A stretch of 61,067 bases of DNA from Amphimedon queenslandica. Lineage: Eukaryota > Porifera > Demospongiae > Haplosclerida > Niphatidae. Both the position numbers and the translations under genes were made by a program. Shown here piece by piece: positions 1-12,499 of the stretch; position 1 is the first letter of the stretch, and the number at the start of each line of letters is the position of its first letter. The stretch is taken from NCBI RefSeq assembly GCF_000090795.2, contig NW_003546676.1:14970-76036 (forward strand). The letters run 5' to 3'. The notes under the pieces are model-generated. The model was not told the DNA's origin. It did no database searches and saw only the letters and a list, made by a program, of their open reading frames with translations.

Positions 1-149
1 AATAATTCTTGCTTAAAGACTATAGCCTTCTAAATATTAGTTGTTCTTCATTGCCAGTACACTCTTTGATTCCACCACACAGAGCTCTATACCTGCTAAA
101 AACAGGCACCAATAACAAGAGAAGGATAGATTGGGGTGGCAACAATATA

Positions 150-378
150 TGTGACCATAGGTACCTTATGGCGGATTTTTAAATTCATCGTTATAATGAA
201 AAATATCAACCTGTGAGTGCTCTATTAGACAATTACTGTTTCTAAAAGTTACATAGTAACTTTTTGCATTCTCTGGAGTAATTTCATGATAAATGGAGCT
301 CAGAAAGTTAGGTTTTTAAGGCTGTAAAGACCAATTTTCCTATCCGCCATAAGGTACCTTTTGTCAATTATGGTCACA
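150..378. mobile_element. TGTGACC-ended MITE, copy 1
   Basis: The ends form inverted repeats. The left end reads TGTGACCATAG then GTACCTTATGGCGGA, and the right end carries TCCGCCATAAGGTACC then AATTATGGTCACA. The interior has no coding potential. A related full copy lies at 40761-40999 and a half copy at 46604-46640. The size and non-coding content fit a MITE, but the superfamily is not identified. Confidence 0.8.
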
Positions 379-2879
379 TTTTATCTTTGACTAATCCATC
401 ATTTATCATCAAGTTATAATCAGGCTAATGTATTCTTTAATTGAAAAAAAATTCTGTAATTGAAAACACTATAATATGCATGTTGTAAGTGATTAACCAA
501 TAATTATTAAAAATTTGTTGAGTTCCATTTCCTATTCCTGGCTTTCTACTTTAATTACTACCCTTGCATAGGTGCCAGTTTTGACGAACCAAATGTTAAA
601 CAACACAAAATGACAATTCAGCTGCTGGCATGAACAATGCACATTATTTTAGCTGTATCAACAAAGCATTTGAAATAGTCTGTGTGTGTGGAAAATCCAT
701 TGAATGCACTAAAATCCATTGTTTATCATTATACAGTACTGTACATGTATATGTTTGTTCAACCCACAGTTTCATATTCTTCAATGTTATTCTGTTCTCC
801 ATTGATTTTATGCTTGCTCTCACTCTAATCATGTCATGTAAATGAAATACAAGTGGGAATTATGCATGTACACCATGTACATCTAATTCATCTCCCCTTT
901 CAGTGATGGACTAAATCCTGTTCTTTGTTTGACTGGGTGAAGTCACGACTCCCGTGAATATTTGGATTTGTCCGTTTTCAAGTGGATTCATCAATATTGA
1001 CGGTAATGTACAAGTATTATCGAGCTAATTTGAACACTTTTGTATTCCATTTGTTGTGACGGACCAAATCCTGTTCTTTCTTTATATGTTTACTATGCAT
1101 ATTACATTCATCATGAATGAAATGTTTTATTTGTCGTTCCGTGTTATTGTTTAGATTGGCTCTGTACATGCATGACACTATTTTACAGTACTGATTTTGT
1201 TATTTTGTTATTTCACCTAGATTAGGTATACCATTATTGCTGCATTGCAATTGTTGTAATGTCAGTACTTCATTGCTATTATAACTGAAATTAACATTGT
1301 GTTTTAGAATGTCGATTAAGTCAATTTAAATTCCATTGCACAACATGTACATGTCATGTACTTAAAAAAAATTTCTCAGTCATGCTTATTGACAACATGC
1401 ATGCATTAGTGTCATAATTTTATATATTTTTTGTATTGTACTATAGATTAGGAAATTTCCTTTGTTAATTTTTTTGTTGTTGAAACAGTTCACCAAGTTT
1501 GCGCAAACAAAAATGTACTATGTAGCAAATAGTATGAATACAAAAATATTTAGTTGTGCACCCATGCACTGACAAGGCTCTTCTAAAAGCTTTAACAAGG
1601 ACTGGCGCTGTCAGCTAAGACACTCCTTGTCAGTTGCAGGGCTGTCACCAATAAATTTCATCCAATAGCTGTACAAAGTTGTTGCTAGTTATACCATAGT
1701 CATAATTGTACATACATGTAAGCACGTCTTTTGCTCTTAGCATGCTGGTTAGCTGATTTAGTTATAATAATTTTTTGTTAAAAAACTAATGTACAATTAT
1801 GTGCCTTGCTGGTCCACCCTGTTGTTCTAATTTATCTTGAGAACTTGTTTTATAATAATAATTAATTAACCTTTTATAGTTACAATAAATATTAACAATT
1901 AGAATTATAAACAATTCATTACTACAATGTCATGGAATCATACAGTAAATTGAAAACAAAAGATTGTAGAGCTAGTCAACTTTGTAAAAGTAGTACTCTC
2001 AATGAAGTTTTTACGAACCTATTAAGGTACACACATAATATTTAATTTGATACACGTAAATCTACATGTAGCTACACACACTGAAAAAGGTGGAATGATG
2101 CTTGAAATGCTCAGAAGGCAAAACTCAAAGTTTGCTATAGTGCATGTCACATTCTATTAATCAATAAAAACAAATAATTAATGAATAAGTAGAAAATGCG
2201 ATTGTGTGATACTACAGAATTATCACTACTGCACCTCTCATGAAATGGAGTAAATAACACGACTCTTGTAGAGTTGTACATGGTAACATGCAAATATTAA
2301 AATAAATAAACAAGGAGTGTAGATATCACAGCTAAAACCTTATCAATGCAGCAAACACTATATTGATTTTTGACTCGTGAGTAATGAAACTGATTCTATA
2401 CAATCATCATTGCTATAAGGCAATCACCATAAAGCTATTGTAGGTCAATTTAAATTAAAAACTATTTTGCATGTTGTATTGTTCTGATTCTTTCAATGCT
2501 CTATTTACCTTTAAGTTATAGCAATTTAATGGATACATGTATATTTGTTCCTACAGCACTAGTTTGTAAAGTACTCCTCCCATTGAAGTGTTTTTGCACA
2601 CACACACACACGCACTTATCAACCATCATAAATTCTGTTCATTTTAGGATAATTGATAGTTAAAAAGTAATTGACCCATTATTTCTGGTTTTTGGTAGTT
2701 CTATAATTTACCCAGTATCTAGAAATTTGTATACTAAAATAATAGTTGTATTGGCTAAAATAACAATAGTATGTAGTACACAATACTTGTACATTATTTG
2801 TCCATATTTCTATTTTGTATAACTGCTCCTCTATTTTTCTTATCTTTCTGCTCTTTATCTGGATATGTGTGATGATGGT
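379..2879. other. No gene recognised (AT-rich intergenic DNA)
   Basis: AT-rich DNA without a convincing coding frame. A related phrase (GGACNAAATCCTGTTCTTT) occurs near 908 and 1062. There is a CA-dinucleotide run at about 2597-2612 and scattered ACATGTAC palindromes. I see no RNA gene and no long inverted repeat here. Confidence 0.5.
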
Positions 2880-3960
2880 GCATGATTCCATTTAACTGTA
2901 CAAGAAATCTTAATTTGAAAATAATGTTGTTACATAAGTTGCGCATATATGGAGGAATCCAATCTGTTAGATGGACAATGCCCTTTCTAAGTCAACTTAG
3001 TACATTCGAGTTGACAATGTCACTCAAAAATATAAATTCATTTGCATTGGACCACCTTTATCGTCTTCTGGTTCTTCTAGGTGCTTCTGTGAACGATGGA
3101 GCAAGTAAAATGGTAGAATACCTTCATTGGCATGCATAATTGTAATAATAAAATCAATTTTTGAATTATTCAAAGTTAAAGTAACCATTGCACATGACTC
3201 TCTTTTTAGGTTACACTTTAATGAAGTACAACACCACAAGGAGAATGACAAACTATATAGTGAAACATTTTGGTTTTTTTTCTATTGCAACAGAAAAAAG
3301 AAAGCAAGAGGAAAAAAGCTATGAACACTCAGTGTTTTTAGTTATTTTTGAAAAAGCCTTAGGGCATAAAAATATTTCTGAGAGAAATAAATTATTTAAA
3401 ATGACATTTGCAATTTGTTATGCAGTTAACTTACGGAGATATAATGTATACATATTTACTTGCAGAGTTTGCAGCTGTTGGAATTTGCTTAATTATATAA
3501 TTTAGCAAGTTATGGAACACAAACGGGCCTTTGACAACTGTTTAGCAGTACAGTGCTATACATATGAGCAGGCATTCAATGACAAGAAGTTGATGGCAAC
3601 TTACAGAAAACTTGTCATTTCTGATGGACGTAATTCCAGTCACACATCTTGTCCAATTAGCTGGGCTTTCCCTGGAAAATAAGAATAATACATTAATGTT
3701 TGATACAAGTAAGAGGGAACCATGCCTAAGCTTATCAAAGTGGTTATATCTTAACAAGCACACAAGTTTTGCAAACATTTCTCAGTACAAAAAAACAGCT
3801 TGTTTGGACTGAGCAGAGAAAAGGTAAGCTGCTGAGCAGACTCCACCATTGCAGAAACTGAAAGTGTTACTCAGATAAAAGAGTGGGGCTCAATCAAGCT
3901 CTTCAGTAGCAAAACAATGCGACTAAAGTACTGAACTGGATCGTGGAAACTCCTTGAATA
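2880..3960 (+). other. Possible eroded coding remnant, unrecognised
   Basis: Several short plus-strand frames lie end to end: about 2882-3139, 3188-3505 and onward to about 3800. They read like fragments of one protein broken by frameshifts, but no motif or family is recognisable. The flanks show no inverted repeats. It could be chance reading in AT-rich DNA. 3961-4740 shows nothing further. Confidence 0.2.
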
Positions 3961-4858
3961 GAGAAAACAGTGATCACAGAACTCTACAACAAATAATATA
4001 ATGCATGACATAAAATAATGCAGCAGCAGAATTTGCTATTTCATTATGAACGTGCATTAGATAATGCATGTAAAACTCTAGCTTTAGATGCCCAAATTTA
4101 ATCCTTCGTGTACATGTAAGATAAGAGGAGCTTACAGCAAACAAAATGAGAGTGACAGCCATCTTATGTAGAGTAAAATGCCACACCCACCTTTCTTGCC
4201 ACCAAAAGTCATGAATATAGTCACTAAAGTCATATTCACTAGCGCAATAAGTATATTCATAGCAATATATTAATTCTGTGACTTACTTGCAAACAGTTTT
4301 TTGAAAAATATAAAATTAATAGAATTATTTATGACAGCAATACAGCATCAAGTAATAGAAAAATTGCAGTGCTATATCAAGAAATCAATAATGGCAAGTT
4401 TCCCAGTTGCTTATTGGTTGAAATCCTTGCTTTGCAAACGCTGCCGTACACTAGGCAAATGAGAACATCAAATTTCTGTGCAACTGAGTCTGGAATGACA
4501 AAAGGGAGATAAAATGACCTAGTTCCAAGAAGAGTTAAGTTCTTACAGAATCAAAAGTTATGCAGCAATAATTTTTTAAAATATTTTAAGTTCAATAAAC
4601 TATAATTAATAAATGACTCAATTTAAAAATTTGAAAAGTGTAAAAGTTGTTTAACTTTTTATTTCCTTTATAATAGTATTAATGAAATAATTATTAAAAT
4701 CGGGCTTGGATATTACCTTAAAGCATTTTGCTTTGCTGAACAATTCATCATTTGAACATTATAGTATTGTAATTTCTATTTCTCCTTTTGCGCTGCAAAA
4801 TAATTGACTTTTTTGTTGTTAGTAATGATATATTTATACATTTAAAAAGTCCTATTTA

Positions 4859-5395
4859 TTAAAATTTATAGTTTTTAGTCACATTTCCTCCTGGACCTCC
4901 ACCCCTTCTGCCCCTGCCACATCTTCTTGGGGCTCTAGGTAAGTTCATGTACTGAAATGGAAGAGATTATTATTTTAGAGTATTGGTAACACCTTACGAT
5001 TTGCCTATTTAGGCTCCTGAGTTGCTTCATAATTAGCAGCCTCTGCTGTTGCAGAGCTGCTATGCCTAAGGCAGCATGAGGTGGTGGAGGGGCTGCTAAT
5101 GGAGGAGCAGGAATTCAAGGTGGTGGAGGACCTCCATGAACACCAGCACCTGGTGGTGGTGGTGGTGGAAGACCTCCATGACCACCAGCATCTGGTGCTG
5201 GTGGAAGACCTCCATGACCACCAGCAACTGGTGCTGGTGGAGGACCTCTATGGCCTCCACCCACAGCAACTGGTGGTCATGGTGGTGGAGGTGGTGGAGG
5301 AGGACCTCCATGGCCTCCACCGGCACCAACTGGTGGTGGTGGAGGGCCTCCATGGCCTACATCAGCTTCTGGTGCTGCTGGAACATCCATTATTA
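4859..5395 (-). pseudogene. Pro/Gly-rich protein with GR-rich C-terminus, copy A (broken)
   Basis: Exon 5395-4998 follows an acceptor (TTTGTAG). It encodes Pro runs alternating with GGHGG and GAGG repeats, then a conserved LQQQR..I..QL..LNRQI segment. A 46-bp GT-AG intron (4997-4952) leads to exon 4951-4859. That exon encodes YMNLPRAPRR, a GRGRRGGG stretch, and the conserved end KNYKF before the stop. Two in-frame stops interrupt the Pro-rich part. The GR/RGG tail resembles RNA-binding low-complexity tails, but that is inference; no known family is recognised. The same exon structure appears in copies B and C, which supports a real ancestral gene. An upstream exon is implied by the acceptor but not found. 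Confidence 0.65.
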
Positions 5396-5652
5396 CTACA
5401 AAAAAATGAGGTAGCTAGATCTATAACTGCAAGTTTGATGGACTAACTTTCTGGACAATAAAATGCAGTGCGAGAGAGAGAGAGAGGTTGAGAGAGGGAG
5501 GGTAAGAGACAAAAATTATGTTAAGAGATTTTGTCAGGAGAAAATATATTAAAGAACTTAATTAGGCTCATTGAAGTCACAGTAATGAATAATAATTAGC
5601 CTAGCTATGAATTTATTAATGATTCAATTTTTACATAATTAGCAATTATAAT

Positions 5653-6212
5653 ACCATAGGTCGGGATATATTCGCGGCTGCTTATTTTCGCGATAATAAA
5701 AACTAATAAAAATGTTCAATTAAATACCATGGAAACCAATTGATTGTTGCTATGACAATAAGACCACGTGTTATACGACTACAGTGTTCAGCAGCTATTT
5801 ATCTATTCTTTAGCAGCTGTAGTGGGAGCCATCCAGTTCTCCATCCGCTATCTTCTTGTATGGACCACTACCTAGTACCTTCGAGCTCTTCGCTGCAAAT
5901 CCTTGCCGCTCCACTTGCTGGTGATAATTAACCACGCCCAAGTCAATAAATGGGTACGGGTGGAGAGTCCCAAGAATGGGCCAAGATACAGCGAGGCAGA
6001 GTGAAGAGAGTAGCTCCGGTTGAAACAGCTCCAAAGAGACCAAGGATTAGTAACAGCAAGAAGAACAACAGCCCAAGAACACTGCCACAGAGTCCTTTGC
6101 TATTAATATCGCTGATTTTTCAATTAAAATTGCATTTGGTAACCATGGTAATTGCTGAGTGCGGGAAAAAATCGCGAAAATAAGCAGCCGCGAATATATC
6201 CCGACCTACGGT
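5653..6212. mobile_element. TA-flanked TIR element, CCGTAGGTCGGG ends
   Basis: Forty-base near-perfect inverted repeats: the left end is CCATAGGTCGGGATATATTC and on to TTTTCGCGA, and the right end is its complement ending in CCCGACCTACGG. TA lies at both junctions, fitting a TA target duplication as in Tc1/mariner/pogo elements. The interior has short frames but no transposase. It is nested in copy A of the Pro/Gly family. The terminal CCGTA resembles the pogo element at 41104-43897. Confidence 0.8.
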
Positions 6213-6548
6213 AACTGTTTTTATAATGAGGTAAGTTCCCATGACTCTAATTTAAAAATTTTTCTTCCAGTAATAACTGATAATCTTTTTAACCTAAAAA
6301 TGAATGACAAAATTATTATGATTAATAATTAATAAAATTTAATAAAAAGTATGGAAACAAGTAAATAAAAAAATTTTCTTTTAAATAAGAAAAAGTAGGG
6401 TTGTCAAAAATTAAAGGAACAAGGGGGTTGAGTTCATTCATAATAATAATTATTAGTTCCATTAATAATAATATATGTTAATTAATAAAACTGATATTTA
6501 ATGATAAAAATAATTGAAAAAATTCAACCCTACTTTGCAGAAGATGAT

Positions 6549-6638
6549 GTATGCCGAAGGAATACACTGGGCCGAGGGCCATACAATATTTTTCTTTTAT
6601 TGTATGGCGCTGGGCCCAGTGTAATCTTTCAGCATACA
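6549..6638. repeat. Short GC-rich hairpin element
   Basis: The arms GTATGCCGAAGGAATACACT and on to GGCCATACAATA pair with TATTGTATGGCGCTGGGCCC and on to CAGCATAC, about 40 bp each around a short T-rich loop. It is non-coding and probably a foldback MITE. Confidence 0.7.
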
Positions 6639-6639
6639 A

Positions 6640-7173
6640 TCAGTGATCTTTTATAGTTCTACTTTTGTTATTAAAGTATAATTATAATGATTATATTTCT
6701 GCAAAGTAGAAATATAAATTTGTGAGGAATGACAAAAATGATTCACAATCATCCGTACTCACATGATTGTCATTCAAGTGAATGAAATGATTGTCATTAT
6801 CATTTAAATTGTACTCTGTATATTTCATTATTTTAATATTATTGTTATAGCATGTAGCACATACCAGTGACTGTATTCTCTGTATGAAGTGTTTGAATGT
6901 GCTTTCATAGGCTGTCCCACTATATGAAGGAATGTCCACAGAACTGACAGTACACTATGTCGAAAGGATTGTAGTTTCATGGCATAGTCTTATTAGCCTT
7001 AAAGATGACGTGTTTCTAAACTCTGAAAATCACCGTAGTTGCAAATGTAGATTAGTATTGACTCTGAAGGTTACGTGAGAGAGAGAGAGGTAGCTTAGAG
7101 TGGGTGTAAGAGAAGGAAAGGGAGCTACACCTTAATTGGGGATTTTAATGTTTTTTGGCCGTAGTTGCTATAG
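6640..7173. other. No gene recognised; GA microsatellite
   Basis: AT-rich sequence with a short GA run near 7077-7088. A minus-strand frame at 6691-6939 shows no recognisable motif and reads as chance. Confidence 0.45.
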
Positions 7174-7293
7174 GTGTTGCTAAGGAAGAATGCAGATAAG
7201 TTGCTAAGTGATTGCAGCTGGAACTGGGATATGAATCACTGTGTTCCAGCTGCATTCCCTTGGCAACATATCCGCAATCTTCCTTAGAAACAC
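7174..7293. repeat. Foldback element
   Basis: GTGTTGCTAAGGAAGAATGC at the left pairs imperfectly with GCAATCTTCCTTAGAAACAC at the right. An inner pair GCAGCTGGAAC / GTTCCAGCTGC closes the stem. Non-coding, about 120 bp. Confidence 0.65.
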
Positions 7294-7351
7294 TAGATCT
7301 ATTGTGTATCTATAGCATCACAGCAATCAGACAAAAGGTGGAACTACATTT

Positions 7352-7534
7352 GTGGTAATTACCTCATCAGGCACATCTTCCAACTCATCCTTCAGTTCAG
7401 GCAAAAAAATCAACTTCATTGATGCTACAGTGGAAGGTGATAGCCATTTGTTAAGAATAGTTGGATTTGGTAAAATAATAGTGGAAAAGTTACATCACAT
7501 AGAACGAAAAATTTTAAGAAACAAGGTTAAGTAG
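7352..7534 (+). pseudogene. Possible OB-fold-like coding remnant
   Basis: The frame reads SSGTSSNSSFSSGKKINF, then DATVEGDSHLLRIVGFGK. The pattern (Ser-rich lead, then F.DA...G....LR.VGF) resembles OB-fold modules of uncharacterised proteins repeated in sponge and cnidarian genomes. That is recalled family resemblance, not a search. The frame runs straight into the MITE at 7505-7741, which may have truncated it. No start or splice site is certain. Confidence 0.25.
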
Positions 7535-7741
7535 GATTCTGAACGACCATGAAAAATACGAATTGAAAATCCTACTCGTGACGCAAATTCCACTCTACAC
7601 TGTACTTTTAATGTTATTATGTAAGAATTACCAATGACCTTGCAATGTAGAGTAGAATTTGCATCACAAGTTGGATTTTCGTTTCGTAATGTCGTTGATC
7701 GTTCAGAATCACACTTAACCTTGTTTCTTTAAATTTTTCAT
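7505..7741. mobile_element. MITE with ~40-bp TIRs
   Basis: AAAAATTTTAAGAAACAAGG then TTAAGTAGGATTCTGAACGA at the left is mirrored by GTTCAGAATCACACTTAACC then TTGTTTCTTTAAATTTTT at the right. An inner inverted pair (CAAATTCCACTCTACA / TGTAGAGTAGAATTTG) extends the foldback. No coding region. Confidence 0.75.
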
Positions 7742-8808
7742 GCTCTTGTTTGTGTTGATTTGTTATATTATTTTTTTATTTGCCATTTTAATGCTTGTTA
7801 ATTTTACACAAACAATAATTTTCTTTATTATTATTATTATCATTGTTATGACTTTACATCATTTATGAGAAATAGACATGCTGAAGGAATATCAACTATC
7901 TTGATGAAAAGCGAAATTATTACTAGTCTTCACACAAGTCCTTGTTCAAAAAGCTGTGAGCTGAGTGTCCATCTTCCCTGCAATGTTGCAGCTATTCCTA
8001 TTCTTCCAGGCTGTTGCCATTCATACTATCATTGCATATCATAACATTAATTAATTGTTTGTTTTTTAAATGAAATAAAGTCACACACTTGGTAAAACAG
8101 TAACATGTACCTTCTTTTAGCTGGAAACCTCCACTAAAGTATGGTAGTAGTTGATTCTAAGCATAGCTTGGTAAAAAATTAATTGCTTCTTCCAGAGCTG
8201 CAGATCTGACATTGCACAACCACATCCAAACTTTGCAGCACATGCTTCTTTAATTAACATAATGGTGGCATGCAGCTAGGATGCCTCTATCCAGCAGTCA
8301 CAGACTCACTTTTTCTTTACTTGAAGAATGATCTGATGGGACATGGACCAGCACATAGACGGTTGGAGTAGATAGGTGTAAAAATTATCTTTGTAGCACC
8401 AACTGATACTGAGATACACACAGACAACTGCATTGACAAGACTCACTTTCTTGATGATAATGATGATGATAATGATGGTGAAAAAAGGTGGCTGAACAAA
8501 ACGGCTGATTCGCCTATTTTTGCTTTTCTTAAAGATGACGTCTAGATTGATGCTATGGGTACCAATTGAGTCCTCTGGTTAAGATTAGGTCCTCTCTATA
8601 AAGTCTGGTAAGCATTGGAGCTCGTTTTCCTGGTATAGCAAGGCTGCAAAAGTTGTGGCAGCCATTTTGTTTTGGGGTGAATCCTACATAGTAATGCTAC
8701 TGCATTACTACTATGTTCATTATGGTGTGATCATGAGTTTGTCGTATCATGTTAAAACTCATATGGTTTAGAAAATGATATTGATTGTGAATCATTGTTG
8801 TCTTTTAT
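7742..8808. other. No gene recognised
   Basis: AT-rich DNA without a supported coding frame, RNA gene or long repeat. A short GATAAT-type microsatellite is at about 8454-8475. Confidence 0.45.
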
Positions 8809-9097
8809 CAGTGGCGGAGCTGAACCCGGGCCCACACGGGCCTAGGCCCGGGCATCAAAGTTCTGTAATGAGATTCATTAGATGCAATGTAAACAATTTC
8901 TTGCCCAAAGTTTAGATAAAGCCAACCACAAGCCCCACCAGAGTACTAACAAGTGCATACAGGTGCATATAAGCAATTAGCAAGTATTTTCAATTAAAAT
9001 ACCCAAAGAAAATTAAAAAGCATCTATGGAAAAAGCTTAAAACAGGACACACCGACATCCGGGCCCGGGCATCAAATTAGTTCCAGCCCCGCCACTG
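8809..9097. mobile_element. hAT-type MITE (CAGTGGCGG ends)
   Basis: Starts CAGTGGCGGAGCTGAACCCG and ends in the complement, CCAGCCCCGCCACTG. CAG..CTG termini of this kind are typical of hAT MITEs. Flanks TCTTTTAT and TCTCTTAC could be an 8-bp target duplication with two mismatches. The GC-rich ends contrast with the AT-rich interior. No transposase. Confidence 0.8.
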
Positions 9098-9474
9098 TCT
9101 CTTACGTCAGAAGTTGATGAATTTTAGCATTTGGTCCCTCAAAGTTGTCTACGAATAAGAATAAAGAGGACTGTACAAAAAGTAAAGTAATAGAATTGCA
9201 GGTGTGTTGTGCTTTGAATGACAAGCAGGAAACTCAATCGCCACTCAATTTCACTCCGTACCATATGTGTACCTGAATATTCATTTTGTCTATCATATGA
9301 TGCTGACACTAGTTATCCATTTGAGTTTTCTTTAGAACTAGGAGAACCAACAGTACTTTCTGCTCTTTAAGATGCACCAATATGCACTTTCATTACTAAA
9401 GGCAAGTACTTCTTTAATCATATACGAACAAGGATGTAAAACATAATTACATCTACATGTATATCTTATAAGTT

Positions 9475-9933
9475 ATGTATACAAAACAGCTAGTAATTAA
9501 TGACTTGTCTGTTTATTATATAGAATCACCCCCTTATTTTAAATGTGAACATCACAATGAAACTACAACTAAAAAAATATCAACCAAAGATGTCATCAAA
9601 ACCAGACAACTTTTAATACATTGCCTTGTACCAACTGCTTCGTCATCATCTGTGTCAACAGCTGTATTCCAAAATCAGATTGAATATTTATCGATGTCTC
9701 AAACTCCCTGTGATAAATACCCCTTGCTAAAGGAAATGGACACAAATGATGGAAAATATTGGGTAAATAGAATTAATGCACACACAGCAATAAAATGCAG
9801 GATTTGTGAAAAATTATTTCCTACAAAGATTTTGAAACAATCGACAATTTTCACTGCCACTTTTAATAATTTAGCAAACCTACAGGCAGGGATGGATCTA
9901 GGATTAAATTTTTGGTGGGCACTGATGATGTAG
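9475..9933 (+). CDS. Uncharacterised 152-codon ORF, 3-prime end disrupted by a MITE
   Basis: An uninterrupted frame from ATG, rich in Lys, Thr and Ile, with no transmembrane segment or signal peptide. It contains a CRICEKLFP motif near residue 104 that could be half of a zinc-binding site. The last ~15 residues come from the hAT MITE at 9887-10144. Without the MITE and one copy of its target duplication, the frame reads on for about 20 more codons. It may be an exon of a transposon or host gene; no family is recognised. Its openness in AT-rich DNA suggests real coding, but that is unproven. Confidence 0.4.
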   Translation: MYTKQLVINDLSVYYIESPPYFKCEHHNETTTKKISTKDVIKTRQLLIHCLVPTASSSSVSTAVFQNQIEYLSMSQTPCDKYPLLKEMDTNDGKYWVNRINAHTAIKCRICEKLFPTKILKQSTIFTATFNNLANLQAGMDLGLNFWWALMM

Positions 9934-10144
9934 GTGGGGTAATTAGTGGGTGTGGGCAACAAATCCTGCATTAAAGTCAAAATTTGGAAGATTTAGCCAG
10001 TTAAAATGAGCTCCTTTGTGGTTTACAAATTGTTTTTATAGTCATGCTTCACAGTAGTTTATATTAAAAAGTTAATTTTAAATTACTGCACAAAATTTTT
10101 TTGTGGGCCTGGTCCAGCCAGACCAACCCTTAGATCCGCCACTG
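9887..10144. mobile_element. hAT-type MITE with perfect 8-bp TSD
   Basis: The left end CAGGGATGGATCTAGG and the right end CTTAGATCCGCCACTG are inverted repeats of the CAGTGGCGGATC type. The flanks carry CCTACAGG at 9879-9886 and 10145-10152, an exact 8-bp target duplication diagnostic of hAT. It is inserted into the ORF starting at 9475. Confidence 0.9.
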
Positions 10145-10152
10145 CCTACAGG

Positions 10153-11170
10153 CAAAACTGTACCAAATAAGATTCATTATTGTAAGAGTAAGACATTTGC
10201 ATTGGAGAAAGAGTAAGTTTTAGCTGATTTCCACACAAACCACTGGAGGAAAGAGGTGTACGTGGTCTCTAGGTAGTGATACTGTGCTCTTATTCTAGCC
10301 TTGTTTCTTGACATCTGAATTATGGAAACCTACGAGTATTTGCTAAACATTGCGACCAGGCATGCTGTGCTTTGTATTACCACATTTACAATCATTTCTG
10401 TTTAATTTCAATATTTAATGACTTAAATATCTTCCTGCATTTCGACTAAAAGTATACATGTACTGATAATCATAAAACATCCTCCCACTGGATGAATTAA
10501 CTAATTTTAACCCAGGCCATGAAAGGGTTAAGAAAGGAAGTGCACCATCTTAATCTTTGGAGGATTAAATAGGGAAGGGAGTTGGTTGTTCTCACGCTTT
10601 TAGACGCATCCTGACCTCCTGCTCCTCTGCCTGTTCCATGTGGGGCCAGTACATAAATATGACTCATTTGCTATGACAAATTGACAATTCAAGTACTGAA
10701 GGTATAATGATAATTCTGGGACATTTATTATTATGGACAATGACAGGAAGAATTCAATTTAAGCAAGGTGCTGGGGAATGAACTATTCAATAACCTGGCA
10801 GTAGCAAGCTTTTAGAATTTTGCAAGGTAAATTGAAGGTCATGGCTGTTGTAAGTGATAAATCATACATAAATTTGTACGAGTAGAGATATCATGCATTT
10901 TTAATGTCAGATTATAGAATTCTATATGGATAAAATTCTTTTGTATAACTATAGCTACATAATAAAAATGGATTAATGAGTTAAAAACATAAGGTTTGAT
11001 TGCACTCCTCCAATATTTTATTGATAATTATAATTAGTAATTTTTCATTATTGACTTTTAATTTTCATAAAAGGAGGAGCACAAACAAAGCCAGATGCAA
11101 ACGTATAATAGCCTTTTCAAAAAATGTCCTTAAGGAAAGCTATGTCACAAGTTGGTCATAATAGTAATTG
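10153..11170. other. No gene recognised
   Basis: AT-rich sequence without a supported frame. A phrase near 10250-10300 (GGTCTCTAGGTAGTGATACT) resembles one near 59380-59405. Confidence 0.4.
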
Positions 11171-11179
11171 AGAAATAAT

Positions 11180-12480
11180 TATGAAAAAGTTTTGGAGGGC
11201 ACATTGCCCTTTTTCTTATTCATGCGATACAAACTGTTACATACAAGTTGCAGCGAGGGTATGCACTTTAGTGCTCTTGTTAGCATACATTCTATTATTA
11301 TCAACATTATCATCTTCAGAATCACTATCATCAATACATTCTTCTGCTCTATCAAGACATGATACATCAACAATAACTGTTACATAACAGGTGCCATTTG
11401 TATCAACATGGATTGCAATTGGACTATCTAGTTGCTATCAGAATTATCATTAGGATTCAAATGCTGATTCATAAAAATAAATCTGACACAAATCGCTAAA
11501 ACTATCAACTTCAACTTCCTAATGCTATTTGATGCACGTATCAATACACCTACTGTGACAGATGTTTTTCAAAACTGATTCTAACAATAATTTGAGCAGC
11601 ATTACATTTATTGTCATATGATATATTCTCAAAATCTACACCTTTCATACTTGATGGCAATATATCAACTATTTCAGGGCTGTAATAAAATGCTTCACAA
11701 ATTTTTACTAAATAATATTCCTCTGCTTTACTATTTGGTGCAGGTAGTGAGTAAGTAGAATGCAATTTATACAATATTTCACCATGATTATGTTCGTAAT
11801 AATCTTTATTTAGATGACTCTTATTTTCCTTATTTTAATGCTATTCTTAACTTATCCATTTCATTATCAGATACTTTGTACTTTAAGAATTTGTCTTTTA
11901 TCACTCGTAATTTTTGTCTCTATTCTCTTAATACCATTTCAAAGAGTTTTGCTTTTGTAGCTGTGGATTTTGCCAATAACATTTCTAAGACATCATTTTT
12001 TTATTCAAGGGGTTTTGGCAAAAAGTTTTTTGATTATTCCAAGGCGTTTAACCTTTTTGGCACAGGATTCATATTGTAACAATCATTTGAATATTTTATT
12101 TTTGAACTTAAGTATCCTTCTTCCAATTTTTACATTTTTGCAACATATAACCTGGGTTGAGTGCATGCAACTGCTTTGGATATGCTAACTTATACTTTTT
12201 ACTAATTTTATCAGCAATTCTTGCTTTGCTTTGACCCTGTAACATTGCGTTATGTAATATGCTCTGGCATTTGAACTATTTTCTATATAAAACCTTCCAT
12301 TTGCTTTGTTTTTTATGTTTTACCTTCTTTCTTTTAATTTGGCCCCAGTTAAATTACTCTTCCTTCTTCTACTTTCCTTTCTTACAATTAACACTGCAAC
12401 AATTGCACTTAGAACTAAAACTATAAGACGTACCATAACACCAAGTATGGACGAAAAATGCTACTGGCAAATTTCATGCT
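11180..12480 (-). pseudogene. Heavily eroded coding remnant, family not recognised
   Basis: Minus-strand reading gives a Cys pair segment near 12390-12420, a Lys-rich stretch (QGQSKARIADKISK near 12210), then the best-preserved frame at 11774-11550. That frame includes LHSTYSLPAPNSKAEEYY and YYSPEIVDILPSS. These pieces look like one protein with many stops and frameshifts. The protein-like composition and order suggest a decayed transposon-borne gene. No catalytic motif was identified, so no function is proposed. Confidence 0.35.
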
Positions 12481-12499
12481 CATCATTGTAAACACAAGC

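Larger units (their letters stand above)
4740..6540 (-). mobile_element. Pro/Gly-GR gene family, copy A (repeat unit)
   Basis: This is a dispersed unit shared with 45466-46600 (copy B) and, in opposite orientation, 53136-54290 (copy C). All copies have the same order: a minus-strand two-exon remnant (plus strand in copy C), then a tail at 6388-6540. The tail carries AAAGTAGGGTTGTCAA, then ACAAGGGGGTTGAGTTCA, and ends TTCAACCCTACTTTGCAG. The 3-prime flank of the gene (about 4757-4800) also matches in copies B and C. A separate TIR element (5653-6212) is nested inside. Boundaries are approximate. Confidence 0.7.

Noticed and set aside
5096..5446. Plus-strand frames rich in HHQ/LVVV and WWWW across the Pro/Gly repeat
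   Set aside because: They are out-of-frame readings of the minus-strand Pro/Gly exon, whose splice sites and paralogs fix the true frame.
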